64,000 bases of DNA. It comes from Streptomyces subrutilus. Its GTDB lineage: Bacteria > Actinomycetota > Actinomycetes > Streptomycetales > Streptomycetaceae. Position 1 is the stretch's first letter. Each line of letters begins with the position of its first letter. Shown piece by piece: positions 15,035 through 23,574 of the stretch. The DNA lies in the NCBI RefSeq assembly GCF_008704535.1, contig NZ_CP023701.1, positions 5,188,001-5,252,000 of the forward strand, in the 5' to 3' direction. A program made the position numbers and the translations under genes. The notes beneath the pieces were generated by a model. It had not been told where the DNA came from, made no database searches, and was given only the letters and a program-made list of their open reading frames with translations.

Positions 15035-17125
15035 ATGGCTCAGGAAGTGACCACGGAGGCCGAGGGTCCCGGTCCCGAACCCGGGAAGCCCGGCGCCGTG
15101 CCCGAGCACGCCTCCCGCGAGGTGCTCGTCTCGATCGGAGCACTGCTGCTGGGGCTGCTGCTCGCCGCACTCGACCAGACGATCGTCTCGACCGCCCTGC
15201 CCACGATCGTCAGCGACCTCGGCGGCATGGCCCACCTGTCCTGGGTCGTCACCGCCTACATGCTGGCGTCCACCGCGGCCACCCCGCTGTGGGGCAAGCT
15301 CGGCGACCAGTACGGCCGCAAGAAGCTGTTCCAGTACGCCATCGTCCTCTTCCTCATCGGTTCGGCCCTGTGCGGGCTGTCCCAGAACATGCCCCAGCTC
15401 ATCGGCTTCCGAGCCCTCCAAGGCCTGGGCGGCGGCGGACTGATGGTGCTGTCGATGGCGATCGTCGGCGACATCGTCCCGCCCCGTGAGCGCGGCAAGT
15501 ACCAGGGCCTGTTCGGCGGAGTGTTCGGTGCGACCAGCGTGCTGGGGCCGCTGCTCGGCGGGCTGTTCGTGGACCACCTGTCCTGGCGCTGGGTCTTCTA
15601 CATCAACCTCCCCATCGGTCTCGTCGCGCTCGTCGTCATCGCCGCCGTCCTGCACATCCCGGCCCGCTCCTCGAAGCACACCATCGACTACCTGGGCACC
15701 TTCCTCATCGCCTCCGTCGCCACCTGCCTCGTCTTGGTGGCCTCCCTCGGCGGCACCTGGGGCTGGGGTTCACCGGAGATCATCGGTCTGGCCGTCCTCG
15801 GCGTCGTCCTGCTCGTCGCGTTCGTCTTCGTGGAGCGCAGGGCCGCCGAACCCGTCCTGCCGCTGGGGCTCTTCCACATCCGCACCTTCACCCTCTGCTC
15901 GGTGATCAGCTTCATCGTCGGCTTCTCGATGTTCGGCGCGATGGTCTACCTGCCGACCTTCCTCCAGGTCGTCCAGGGCGTCTCGCCGACCATGTCCGGC
16001 GTCCACATGCTGCCCATGGTGCTGGGCCTGCTCCTCTCCTCCACCGTCTCCGGCCAGATCGTCAGCCGCACCGGCCGCTGGAAGGTCTTCCCGATCGCCG
16101 GCACCGCGGTCACCGCCGTCGGCCTGCTCCTCCTGCACCAGCTGCACCGCACCAGCTCGACCCTGGAGATGAGCGTCTACTTCTTCGTCTTCGGTGCCGG
16201 GCTCGGCCTGGTCATGCAGGTCCTCGTGCTCGTGGTGCAGAACTCGGTCAGCTACGCCGACCTCGGCGTCGCCACCTCCGGCGCCACCTTCTTCCGGTCC
16301 ATCGGAGCCTCCTTCGGCGTTGCGATCTTCGGCACGGTCTTCACCAACCTCCTCGACGACAGACTGGGCTCCGTCCTCGCGGGCGTACCCCTGCCGCCCG
16401 GCACCGGCGCCGCCCGGCTGGAGGCCGATCCGCGCGCCATCGCGGCCCTCCCGGCCGACCTGCGTCCCCGGGTGCTCGACGCCTACGCCAGCTCCATCAC
16501 GGACGTCTTCCTCTACGCGGTGCCGGTCGTCCTCGTCGCCTTCGTCGTCGCCTGGTTCCTCAAGGAGGACAAGCTCCGCGCCTCGGTCACCGCGCCGGAC
16601 GTCACCGAGACCCTCGCCTCCAACCCGGTCCAGCGCTCCTCACGCGAAGAGGTCGCCCGGGCCCTGACGGTGCTCGGCACCCGCGAGGGCCGCCGCCACG
16701 TCTACGAGAAGATCACCGAGAAGGCCGGCTACGACCTGCTGCCCGCCGCGAGCTGGCTGCTGCTGCGGATCAACAAGTACGGCTCCGTCGAACCCGCCGT
16801 GCTCGCCGAGCGCAGCGTCGTGCCGCTGAGGGCGATCACGGACGCCGCCCGGCAGATCGAGGAGCGCGGACTGGCCGAGCGGGAGGGGCTGTCGCTGCTC
16901 CTCACCGACAAGGGGCGCGAGAGCGCCACCAGACTGGCCGCGGCCCGGCAGGAGTCCCTCGCGGAACTGCTCGGCGACTGGTGGTGTTCCAATCGCCCCA
17001 CCGACCTGACCGAGCTGGTCCGGGAGATCAACGCGGAGCTGTGCGGCTCCGACGAGGAGGAGCCCTGCGACGCCGCCCCGCGGCGCGACCACGCCGCGCA
17101 CTGGGCCGGCGACCGGTTGAGTTGA
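15035..17125 (+). CDS. DHA2-type MFS drug exporter fused to a MarR-like domain
   Basis: A 696-aa protein. Residues ~25-520 form an MFS transporter of the DHA2/14-helix class, with motif D1 (LDQTIVSTALPTIVSDLGG), motif A (GKLGDQYGRKKLF) and motif C-like GATSVLGPLLGG. Residues ~540-650 form a cytosolic winged-helix-like region (SWLLLRINKYGSVEPAVLAE, then DAARQIEERGLAEREG, LTDKGRESATRLAAAR) resembling MarR regulators. The start at ATG 15035 has GAGGAGGA directly upstream. It probably exports a hydrophobic drug or metabolite by proton antiport; the extra domain may sense the substrate. It converges with the GNAT gene, 25 bases apart. Confidence 0.9.
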   Translation: MAQEVTTEAEGPGPEPGKPGAVPEHASREVLVSIGALLLGLLLAALDQTIVSTALPTIVSDLGGMAHLSWVVTAYMLASTAATPLWGKLGDQYGRKKLFQYAIVLFLIGSALCGLSQNMPQLIGFRALQGLGGGGLMVLSMAIVGDIVPPRERGKYQGLFGGVFGATSVLGPLLGGLFVDHLSWRWVFYINLPIGLVALVVIAAVLHIPARSSKHTIDYLGTFLIASVATCLVLVASLGGTWGWGSPEIIGLAVLGVVLLVAFVFVERRAAEPVLPLGLFHIRTFTLCSVISFIVGFSMFGAMVYLPTFLQVVQGVSPTMSGVHMLPMVLGLLLSSTVSGQIVSRTGRWKVFPIAGTAVTAVGLLLLHQLHRTSSTLEMSVYFFVFGAGLGLVMQVLVLVVQNSVSYADLGVATSGATFFRSIGASFGVAIFGTVFTNLLDDRLGSVLAGVPLPPGTGAARLEADPRAIAALPADLRPRVLDAYASSITDVFLYAVPVVLVAFVVAWFLKEDKLRASVTAPDVTETLASNPVQRSSREEVARALTVLGTREGRRHVYEKITEKAGYDLLPAASWLLLRINKYGSVEPAVLAERSVVPLRAITDAARQIEERGLAEREGLSLLLTDKGRESATRLAAARQESLAELLGDWWCSNRPTDLTELVREINAELCGSDEEEPCDAAPRRDHAAHWAGDRLS

Positions 17126-17150
17126 CGAGGGGCCGCGCCGGCGGGCGCGG

Positions 17151-17711
17151 TCACGCCAGGCGCTTCTCGAACCAGTGCTCCGCATACGGGCCCGAGCTGT
17201 ACGCCGGTATCTCCGCGTACCCCTGACTCACGTAGAGCGCCCGGGCCTCCACCAGGTCCGAGCGGGTGTCCAGCCGGACCCGCTCGGCGCCCAGGGCGCG
17301 GGCCTGCGCCTCCAGGGCCTCCAGCAGCGCCGCCCCGCCGCCCGTGCCGCGGGCGCGCGGGTCCACGTACACCCGGGTGAGCTCGGCGGTGGCCGGGTCG
17401 AGCAGGCGTACGCCGCCGCAGGCCAGGGGCTCGCCCCGGTGGCGGCCGACCACGAAGCGGCCCGTCGGCGGGGCCAGTGCGTCGTCCGGGAACTCCAGGA
17501 GGCCCTGGTCGGTCTCGGCCTCGGTGACGGGCCGGTTCCAGTACCGGCCGGCGACCTCCGCGTAGTACGCCCGGCGCAGGGCGACTGCCGCGGGGGTCGT
17601 GAAGGGCTCGGGGGCCACGGACCAGGAGCCGGAGGGCGCCGGGTGGGGGCCGCGCGGTACGGGCGGTGCGGCCCGCGTGGCGGGTTCGATGCGTGCGTCG
17701 TAGGTGTTCAT
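17151..17711 (-). CDS. GNAT-family N-acetyltransferase
   Basis: A 186-aa protein. The GNAT core covers ~75-180: RFVVGRHRGEPLACGGVRLL, the acetyl-CoA loop YVDPRARGTGGGAALLEALE (R-x-x-G-x-G/A type) and RLDTRSDLVEARALYVSQGY, where the tyrosine is the usual general acid. A ~45-residue Pro-rich N-terminal extension is not part of the fold. ATG 17711. The substrate cannot be inferred. It lies tail-to-tail with the exporter gene; GNAT plus exporter neighbours sometimes form resistance pairs, but opposite strands argue against co-transcription. Confidence 0.9.
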   Translation of the reverse strand: MNTYDARIEPATRAAPPVPRGPHPAPSGSWSVAPEPFTTPAAVALRRAYYAEVAGRYWNRPVTEAETDQGLLEFPDDALAPPTGRFVVGRHRGEPLACGGVRLLDPATAELTRVYVDPRARGTGGGAALLEALEAQARALGAERVRLDTRSDLVEARALYVSQGYAEIPAYSSGPYAEHWFEKRLA

Positions 17712-17835
17712 GCGGTCATTGTGGAGTCGGCGGGGCGGGCGGAGCGGAAAATATCCACAGCGCCGGGCCGATGATCGTATGAGTGTTCGTGCCCTCGTTC
17801 CCGCCCCGTTCCGCGTGCCGTTCCCGCCCCGTTTC

Positions 17836-17880
17836 GCGCCCCTGCGCGGCCGGTCCGTCGTCCGGACCGCGCAGGGGCGC
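17836..17880 (-). terminator. Strong hairpin terminator
   Basis: 14-bp perfect arms GCGCCCCTGCGCGG (17836-17849) and complement (17867-17880), with an inner CGGTCCG/CGGACCG continuing the stem. It lies 20 bases past the monooxygenase stop. Confidence 0.7.
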
Positions 17881-17900
17881 GGGGCGTGCGGGACCGGCCG

Positions 17901-18257
17901 TCAGACGGACTTCGGCGCCGCCTGCTGGACGACCTCGAAGGACCACACCGACGAGCCCGAGGCCGCCGGCTTGGGGCGCTCGCCGCCGCCCTCGCCGCCC
18001 GCACCCTGGCCACCGCCCTGGCCGCCGCCCTGGTGAGCGGCCTTCATCGGGCCCTCCATCCACGCCTGGAAGTCCTCCTCCGAACGCCAGCGCGTGTACA
18101 CGAGGTACTGGTCGGTGCCCTCCACGGGGCGCAGCAGCTCGAACCATTCGAAGCCGTCCGAGCCCTCCACCGCGCCCGCCCGCGAGGCGAACCGCTGCTC
18201 CAGCACCTCCCGCTGCTCGGCGGGGACGGTCAGTGCGTTGATCTTCACGATGCTCAT
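17901..18257 (-). CDS. Antibiotic biosynthesis monooxygenase (ABM/heme-degrading type)
   Basis: A 118-aa ferredoxin-fold alpha/beta barrel protein of the ABM family. MSIVKINALTVPAEQREVLE opens the first strand and helix, and DGFEWFELLRPVEGTDQYLV and RWRSEEDFQAWMEG are the characteristic later parts. The N-W-H-type pattern resembles mycobacterial MhuD/IsdG heme-degrading enzymes. A Gly/Gln-rich insert (GGGQGGGQGAGGEGGG) separates the barrel from a short C-terminal tail. ATG 18257 is preferred to one nine bases upstream on ribosome-site spacing. Heme or a quinone-like substrate is possible. Confidence 0.8.
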   Translation of the reverse strand: MSIVKINALTVPAEQREVLEQRFASRAGAVEGSDGFEWFELLRPVEGTDQYLVYTRWRSEEDFQAWMEGPMKAAHQGGGQGGGQGAGGEGGGERPKPAASGSSVWSFEVVQQAAPKSV

Positions 18258-18376
18258 GCGGGCCATCCTAGGGATCCCGCGCGGGATATCGTCGTCCAGG
18301 TAATCACACGCGGTATGAAGCGCGGCAGCCAGGCGAAGTCGGGGTTGCGGTCAACAGGGCGGGAGGCCGGCGAGGC

Positions 18377-20437
18377 GTGGCGAACGCGGCGGAGCACAGT
18401 GGTGCGAACGGACATGCCGGAGTCATAGGCGGTGGCGGCAGGCTCGGGGCGGCGCGCCTCCTCCTGTGGGTGCTGGCGGGGGCGCTCGCCGTCAGACAGG
18501 CCGCCGCGGTGCTGCGCGTGCCGCCCGGGGAGTGGCTCAGCGGGTTCCACCTGCCCGGCCTCCCCGGTTCGCTCTACGACGCCGGGCAGTTCACCGGGAC
18601 CCCCTTCGCGGGGCTCGTCCTCAAGCCGCTGACCGGCTTCGCGGCGCCGTCGCTGGAGGTCGCCTGGACCTGCGTGACGCTGTTGTTCGTGGCCGCCATC
18701 GGGCTCGTCGCCGCCCGCGGCCTGCCCGATCCCGTGCCGCGGCGCACCGCCCTGCTGGCCGCGCCCGTGCTGACCGCGCTGATGATGGTCTCGCTGCCCG
18801 TCCGCGAGGCAGCGTCGCCCGGTCAGACCGCCGTCCTGCCGGTGCTGCTGGTGCTGCTCGCCGTGTTCCGGGTGCCCGCCGACCGGCCGGCCGGCTTCCT
18901 GATCGGCCTCGCCGCCGCGCTCCAGCCGGCCCTGCTGCTCTTCGCGCCGCTGCTGTGGCTGGCCGGGCGCCGGCCGACCGCGCGAACCGCCGCCGCGACC
19001 TTCGCCGGCGCCACCGCGCTGTCCTGGGCGGCGCTGCCCGGCGACTCGTGGACGTACTGGGTCGAGCACCTGGCCGGCGCCGGCCTCGGTGGCGCCCCCG
19101 ACTCCCTCGCCAACCAGTCGGTGCACGGTGCGCTGCTGCGGCTCGGCCTCACCGGGCCCGCCGAGATCGCCCTCTACGTCGCCCTCGCCGCCGGGATCGC
19201 GTGGATCGCGCTGCGCCGCGCGGCCCGTTACGCCCGCGACGGCCAGCTGCTGCTCGCCGTGGCGCTGACCGGCTGCGCGGCGGTCGCGGTGTCCCCGGCC
19301 GGCTGGCGCCACCAACTGCTGTGGGTGCTGCTCGCCGTCGCCGGGAAGGTCGGCAAGCGGGCCGCCGACCGGCCGGTGTGGCCGGTGGCGGTGATCCTGG
19401 CCCTGACCCTGCCGAGCGCCGTGCTGCTGCCGAACCTGGCCGCGCTGGCGCCCGTACGGGACAACGTGCTGCTGCTGGCGGCCCTGGCGGCGGCCTGTGC
19501 CGTACCGTTCCTGCCGCGCTCGTCGCCGTACTGGCGGGAGCCCGTGCCGACCGCGTACGGGCGCCCGGCCGCCGCCCGGTGGGCGCGGGTGCCGCTGCTG
19601 CCGTTCTGGCGGCGGGTGCTGTCGCGCCCGAACCTGCTGCTGGAACTCCTGCTGATACGCGTCGGGTACTCGCTGTACTCGCACATCCGGGCGGCGGCGC
19701 CGACGAGCCGGACGCTCGCGGAGGGCAACGGCAGTCAGATCCACGGCATCGAGAAGGCGCTCGGCATCGACATCGAGCACGCCGTGAACCACGCGGTGGT
19801 GAAGACGCCCTGGCTGGAGGCGTTCTTCAACTTCTACTACACGTCCTTCCACTTCGTGGTCCCGCTGACGATCCTGGCCGTGCTGTACTGGCGCCGGCCG
19901 GGCGACTACCGGTGGGCGCGCGCCTCGCTGGGGCTGGCCACCGTGCTGGCCCTGGCCGGTTTCTGGCTCTACCCGCTGGCGCCGCCGCGGCTGATGCCCG
20001 GCCTCGGTTTCATCGACACCGTGCACGGCCCGCAGGACCTGGCCAACCCGTCGTACGGGGCCATGACCGCGATCTCCAACCAGTACGCGGCCATGCCGTC
20101 GCTGCACTTCGGATGGTCGCTGTGGTGCGGGGTCGTGATCGTGATGCTGGCGCCCAAGGCCTGGCAGAAGCTGCTGGGGGCGCTGCACCCGCTGATCACC
20201 GTCTGCGCGATCGTCGCCACCGCCAACCACTGGGTGCTGGACGCGGTGGGCGGGGCGGTCGTGGTGAGTGCCGGGTTCGGGCTGGTGTACGTGCTGTCGG
20301 GGCCGCGCGGAGCAGTGGCCTCGGGGACGGGTACCGCGGCCCCGGGGGCGGCGGGCCTGGCGGTGCCGGGGCCGCGCGGGGCGGCGGATGACGGGGCTTC
20401 GGCCGGGGTCGCCGCCGGTGCGCGGGGGCGCCGCTGA
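18377..20437 (+). CDS. Bifunctional GT87 glycosyltransferase / PAP2 phosphatase membrane protein
   Basis: A 686-aa integral membrane protein in two halves. Residues ~20-400 are a GT87-type polyprenyl-phosphate mannosyltransferase-like region with about ten hydrophobic helices and an early extracytoplasmic loop (LYDAGQFTGTPFAGLVLKPL). Residues ~440-650 form a PAP2 lipid phosphatase: YAAMPSLHFGWSLW carries the PSLH core, ATANHWVLDAVGG the final His/Asp motif and YTSFHFVVPL the upstream part. Start is GTG 18377. The fusion suggests coupled sugar transfer and dephosphorylation of the lipid carrier in envelope glycan synthesis. Its start faces the ABM gene. Confidence 0.85.
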   Translation: MANAAEHSGANGHAGVIGGGGRLGAARLLLWVLAGALAVRQAAAVLRVPPGEWLSGFHLPGLPGSLYDAGQFTGTPFAGLVLKPLTGFAAPSLEVAWTCVTLLFVAAIGLVAARGLPDPVPRRTALLAAPVLTALMMVSLPVREAASPGQTAVLPVLLVLLAVFRVPADRPAGFLIGLAAALQPALLLFAPLLWLAGRRPTARTAAATFAGATALSWAALPGDSWTYWVEHLAGAGLGGAPDSLANQSVHGALLRLGLTGPAEIALYVALAAGIAWIALRRAARYARDGQLLLAVALTGCAAVAVSPAGWRHQLLWVLLAVAGKVGKRAADRPVWPVAVILALTLPSAVLLPNLAALAPVRDNVLLLAALAAACAVPFLPRSSPYWREPVPTAYGRPAAARWARVPLLPFWRRVLSRPNLLLELLLIRVGYSLYSHIRAAAPTSRTLAEGNGSQIHGIEKALGIDIEHAVNHAVVKTPWLEAFFNFYYTSFHFVVPLTILAVLYWRRPGDYRWARASLGLATVLALAGFWLYPLAPPRLMPGLGFIDTVHGPQDLANPSYGAMTAISNQYAAMPSLHFGWSLWCGVVIVMLAPKAWQKLLGALHPLITVCAIVATANHWVLDAVGGAVVVSAGFGLVYVLSGPRGAVASGTGTAAPGAAGLAVPGPRGAADDGASAGVAAGARGRR

Positions 20438-20470
20438 GGGGTGCGGGTGCGGGTCCGGGTGCGCTGAGGG

Positions 20471-20697
20471 GTGCGGCGCCGTTGCGGGGGCGCTGCCCCC
20501 GGGCCCCCGCGCCTCAAACGCCGGCGGGGCTGGAAGTGGCCCGGGCCCGTGTGCCGGCGAGGCTGGGATGGGCGGGGGTCGGCTTGGCCGTGGGGCGGTC
20601 GGGCCGATGGTGGCCGGGCCGAGAGCGTCTACGGGTGCGGCGCCGTTGCGGGGCGCTGCCCCCGGGCCCCCGGGCCTCAAACGCCGGCGGGGCTGGA
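20471..20697 (+). repeat. Two direct copies of a ~63-bp Streptomyces intergenic repeat
   Basis: 20471-20534 and 20635-20697 share GTGCGGCGCCGTTGCGGGG, then GCTGCCCCCGGGCCCCCG, CCTCAAACGCCGGCGGGGCT and GGA. Shorter echoes (GTGCCGGCGAGGCTGG near 20551, GTGCCGGCGGGGCTGG near 20708) surround them. The CTCAAACGCCGGCGGGGCTG core is a familiar dispersed intergenic repeat in Streptomyces. It fills the gap 20438-20756, where I see no gene. Confidence 0.75.
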
Positions 20698-20756
20698 CGG
20701 GCCCGGGTGCCGGCGGGGCTGGAAGGGGTCCGGGTGCAGGGTCTTCGGGGCGGGGG

Positions 20757-22001
20757 TCAGGGGTGGGTGACGCGGAGTTCCTTGATGCCGTTGAGCCAGG
20801 CCGCGCGGAGGCGGCGGGGGGCGGCTTCGGTCAGGTGGAGGTCGGGGAGGGCGTCGGCCAGGGCGTTGAAGATCAGGTCGATCTCCATGATGGCCAGGGA
20901 CTTGCCGAGGCAGAAGTGCGGGCCGCCGCCGCCGAAGCCGAGGTGGGGGTTGGGGTCGCGGGTGATGTCGAAGCGGTCCGGGTCCGTGAAGACCTCGGGG
21001 TCGTGGTTGGCGGAGGAGTAGAACATGCCCACCCGGTCGCCCGCCCTGATCTTCTGGCCGGCCAGCTCGGTGTCCTGGGTGGCGGTGCGCTGGAAGGAGA
21101 CGACGGGGGTGGCCCAGCGCACGATCTCCTCGGCCGCCGTCGAGGGGCGGGTGCGCTTGTACAGTTCCCACTGGTCGGGCCGGGTCAGGAAGGCGTGCAT
21201 GCCGTGGCTGATGGCGTTGCGGGTGGTCTCGTTGCCCGCGACCGCGAGCAGCAGGACGAAGAAGCCGAACTCGTCGGAGCCGAGGTTGCCCTCGCCCTCG
21301 GCCGCCACCAGTTGCGTGACGATGTCCTTGGCCGGGCACTGCTTGCGTGCGGCGGACAGGTTCATGGCGTAGCCGATGAGCTCCATCGCCGCGTTGGCCC
21401 CGACCTCCTCGGTGATGGCGTACTCCGGGTCGTCGTAGGCGACCATCTTGTTCGACCAGTCGAAGATCCGTGAGCGGTCCTCCTGCGGTACGCCGATCAG
21501 CTCGGCGATGGCCTGGAGCGGCAGTTCGCACGCGACCTGCGTGACGAAGTCGAAGCTGCCGTCCGCGGAGACGGCCACGGCCTCCTCGACGATCTTCCGG
21601 GCGCGGTCGCGCAGGGCCTGTTCCAGGCCGCGGATGGCGCGCGGGGTGAAGCCGCGCTGCACGATCTGGCGTACGCGGGTGTGTTCCGGCGGGTCCATGT
21701 TCAGCATGATCAGTCGCTGGGCCTCGATGGCATCGCGCGGGATGTGCTCGTTGAAGCGGATGATCGCCGTGTTGGTGGTGGAGGAGAAGAGTTCCGGGTG
21801 CGTGGAGACGTACTTGACGTCCGCGTGCCGGGTCACGGCCCAGTAGCCCTCGTCGTCGAAGCCGGTGATGCCCCGCCGCTGCGGGCACCACCACACGGGT
21901 GCGGTCTGCCGCAGCCGGGCGAACTCCGGCAGCGGGACGCGGCTTTGGAGGAGGTCGGGGTCGGTGGCGTCGAAGCCTTCGGGCAGCGCGGGGCAGGACA
22001 T
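20757..22001 (-). CDS. cyp125: Cytochrome P450 CYP125-like steroid C26/C27 monooxygenase
   Basis: A 414-aa soluble P450. The I-helix is AVAGNETTRN (~254-262), the ExxR motif is at 292-295 (EIVRW), and the heme loop FGGGGPHFCLG is at 356-366 with Cys364 as iron ligand. The N-terminus (LPEGFDATDPDLL, RQTAPVWWCPQ, NTAIIRFNE) matches the CYP125 steroid 26-hydroxylase group. It would oxidise the terminal methyl of sterol side chains, with electrons from a ferredoxin such as the one at 33589. ATG 22001 follows GGAG at suitable distance. It is divergent from fadA5, as in mycobacteria, with a KstR-like site at 22050-22063. Confidence 0.9.
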   Translation of the reverse strand: MSCPALPEGFDATDPDLLQSRVPLPEFARLRQTAPVWWCPQRRGITGFDDEGYWAVTRHADVKYVSTHPELFSSTTNTAIIRFNEHIPRDAIEAQRLIMLNMDPPEHTRVRQIVQRGFTPRAIRGLEQALRDRARKIVEEAVAVSADGSFDFVTQVACELPLQAIAELIGVPQEDRSRIFDWSNKMVAYDDPEYAITEEVGANAAMELIGYAMNLSAARKQCPAKDIVTQLVAAEGEGNLGSDEFGFFVLLLAVAGNETTRNAISHGMHAFLTRPDQWELYKRTRPSTAAEEIVRWATPVVSFQRTATQDTELAGQKIRAGDRVGMFYSSANHDPEVFTDPDRFDITRDPNPHLGFGGGGPHFCLGKSLAIMEIDLIFNALADALPDLHLTEAAPRRLRAAWLNGIKELRVTHP

Positions 22002-22049
22002 CGGGGCGACTCCAAAGTCTGACGGCCCATCAGAAGTTGGCTCGAAGGT

Positions 22050-22063
22050 AGTAACGAGTTCTA
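22050..22063. promoter_or_regulatory. KstR-like operator upstream of cyp125
   Basis: AGTAACGAGTTCTA matches the KstR pattern TNNAACNNGTTNNA except for the first base. It lies 49 bases upstream of the P450 start. Confidence 0.6.
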
Positions 22064-22165
22064 GAAGTGACAAGGGTCGGCGCGCCAACTGTTGCGTGTG
22101 GAATCCGTGCAGGGCGCGTGCAAGACCCTTGCGCGGCGGCGCTCGGGGTCATAAGACTGCGGGGA

Positions 22166-22187
22166 GAACTAGAACGCGTACTAGTTC
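22166..22187. promoter_or_regulatory. KstR-like operator upstream of fadA5
   Basis: Contains TAGAACGCGTACTA (22170-22183), one mismatch from the KstR palindrome, framed by perfect arms GAACTAG (22166-22172) and CTAGTTC (22181-22187). It lies 57 bases upstream of the thiolase start. Confidence 0.7.
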
Positions 22188-22243
22188 GGGCGGGGCGCCG
22201 GGACGGCCCGCCGCGCTGGCGCTGTGCAGGAGAGGACGAGCTC

Positions 22244-23413
22244 ATGGCCGCGGAACCCGTCATCGTCGAAGCCGTACGCACCCCCATCGGCAAGCGCGGG
22301 GGCGCGCTCGCCAACCTCCATCCCGCCTACCTGCTCGGCGAAACCTACCGCGAACTCCTCGCCCGGACCGGAATCCAGCCCGACTGCGTCGAGCAGATCG
22401 TCGGCGGCACCGTCACCCACGCCGGCGAGCAGTCGATGAACCCGGCCCGCAACGCCTGGCTCGCCATGGGGCTCCCGTACGAGACCGCCGCGACCACCGT
22501 GGACTGTCAGTGCGGCAGCTCCCAGCAGGCCAACCACATGGTCGCGAACATGATCTCCGGCGGGGTCATGGACGTCGGCATCGCCTGCGGGGTCGAGGCC
22601 ATGAGCCGGGTGCCGCTCGGCTCCGGGTCCAAGCACGGCCCCGGCAAGCCCTTCCCGGACGAGTGGAACGTCGACCTCCCGAACCAGTTCGAGGCCGCCG
22701 AGCGCATCGCCCGCCGCCGCGGCCTGACCCGCGAGGACGTCGACGGGCTCGGGGTGCTCTCCCAGCAGCGGGCCGCGGCCGCCTGGGCCGAGGAGCGGTT
22801 CAAGCGCGAGACCTTCGCCGTCCAGGTGCCCACCACCGAGGAGGAGCAGGCCGCCGGCCAGGGCATGTGGCGCCTGGTCGACCGGGACGAGGGCCTGCGC
22901 GACACCAGCGCGGAGGCGCTGGCCCGGCTCAAGCCGGTCATGCCGACCGCCGTGCACACCGCCGGGAACTCCTCGCAGATCTCCGACGGGGCCGCCGCCG
23001 TGATGTGGGCCTCACGCAAGATGGCCCGCGCCCTCAAGCTCCGCCCCCGCGCCCGCATCGTCGCGCAGACCCTGGTCGGCTCGGACCCGCACTACCACCT
23101 GGACGGGCCGATCGACGCGACGCGGGCCGTGCTCGGCAAGGCCGGCATGTCCCTGAAGGACATCGACCTCGTCGAGGTCAACGAGGCCTTCGCCTCCGTC
23201 GTCCTCAGCTGGACCCGGGTCTTCGACCAGGACCTGGAGAAGGTGAACGTCAACGGCGGCGGCATCGCGCTCGGCCACCCCGTCGGCGCCACCGGAGCCC
23301 GGCTCATCACCACCGCACTGCACGAGCTGGAGCGCCGCGACAAGGAGTTCGCGCTCATCACCATGTGCGCGGGCGGCGCGCTGGCGACCGGAACGATCAT
23401 CCAGCGCCTGTGA
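22244..23413 (+). CDS. fadA5: Steroid 3-ketoacyl-CoA thiolase, FadA5-like
   Basis: A 389-aa thiolase. The nucleophile Cys90 is in VDCQCGSSQQAN, His345 in IALGHPVGATG, the acid/base Cys375 in ITMCAGGA, and NEAF is at 313-316. CGSSQQA and the divergent pairing with a CYP125-like gene match the mycobacterial cyp125/fadA5 locus, where the enzyme removes acetyl-CoA or propionyl-CoA from the sterol side chain. ATG 22244 has an AGGAGAGGA ribosome site. A KstR-like operator lies at 22166-22187. It would act after FadE34-like, MaoC and SDR steps encoded at 49.6-56.5 kb. Confidence 0.9.
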   Translation: MAAEPVIVEAVRTPIGKRGGALANLHPAYLLGETYRELLARTGIQPDCVEQIVGGTVTHAGEQSMNPARNAWLAMGLPYETAATTVDCQCGSSQQANHMVANMISGGVMDVGIACGVEAMSRVPLGSGSKHGPGKPFPDEWNVDLPNQFEAAERIARRRGLTREDVDGLGVLSQQRAAAAWAEERFKRETFAVQVPTTEEEQAAGQGMWRLVDRDEGLRDTSAEALARLKPVMPTAVHTAGNSSQISDGAAAVMWASRKMARALKLRPRARIVAQTLVGSDPHYHLDGPIDATRAVLGKAGMSLKDIDLVEVNEAFASVVLSWTRVFDQDLEKVNVNGGGIALGHPVGATGARLITTALHELERRDKEFALITMCAGGALATGTIIQRL

Positions 23414-23455
23414 GGTCCGCGGGCGCCCTGTGAACCCAGTGGGATGGGAAAAGTC

Positions 23456-23502
23456 GAAGGCCCCGTGGGCCCGACCTGGGGAGGTCGGCCGGCGGGGCCT
23501 TC
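23456..23502. terminator. Bidirectional terminator between fadA5 and lytic transglycosylase gene
   Basis: GAAGGCCCCG (23456-23465) pairs with CGGGGCCTTC (23493-23502), with an inner CCGACC/GGTCGG stem. It sits between convergent genes. Confidence 0.75.
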
Positions 23503-23574
23503 GCATGCGCGGGGAGGGGTACGGGTGCGGGCGGCGGCGCGGCGCGTGCCGCGCGGTCCGCTGCCACGGGCTGC

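Noticed and set aside
18257..18377. KstR-like or iron-box site in the ABM/GT87 gap
   Set aside because: No sequence close to either consensus is present.
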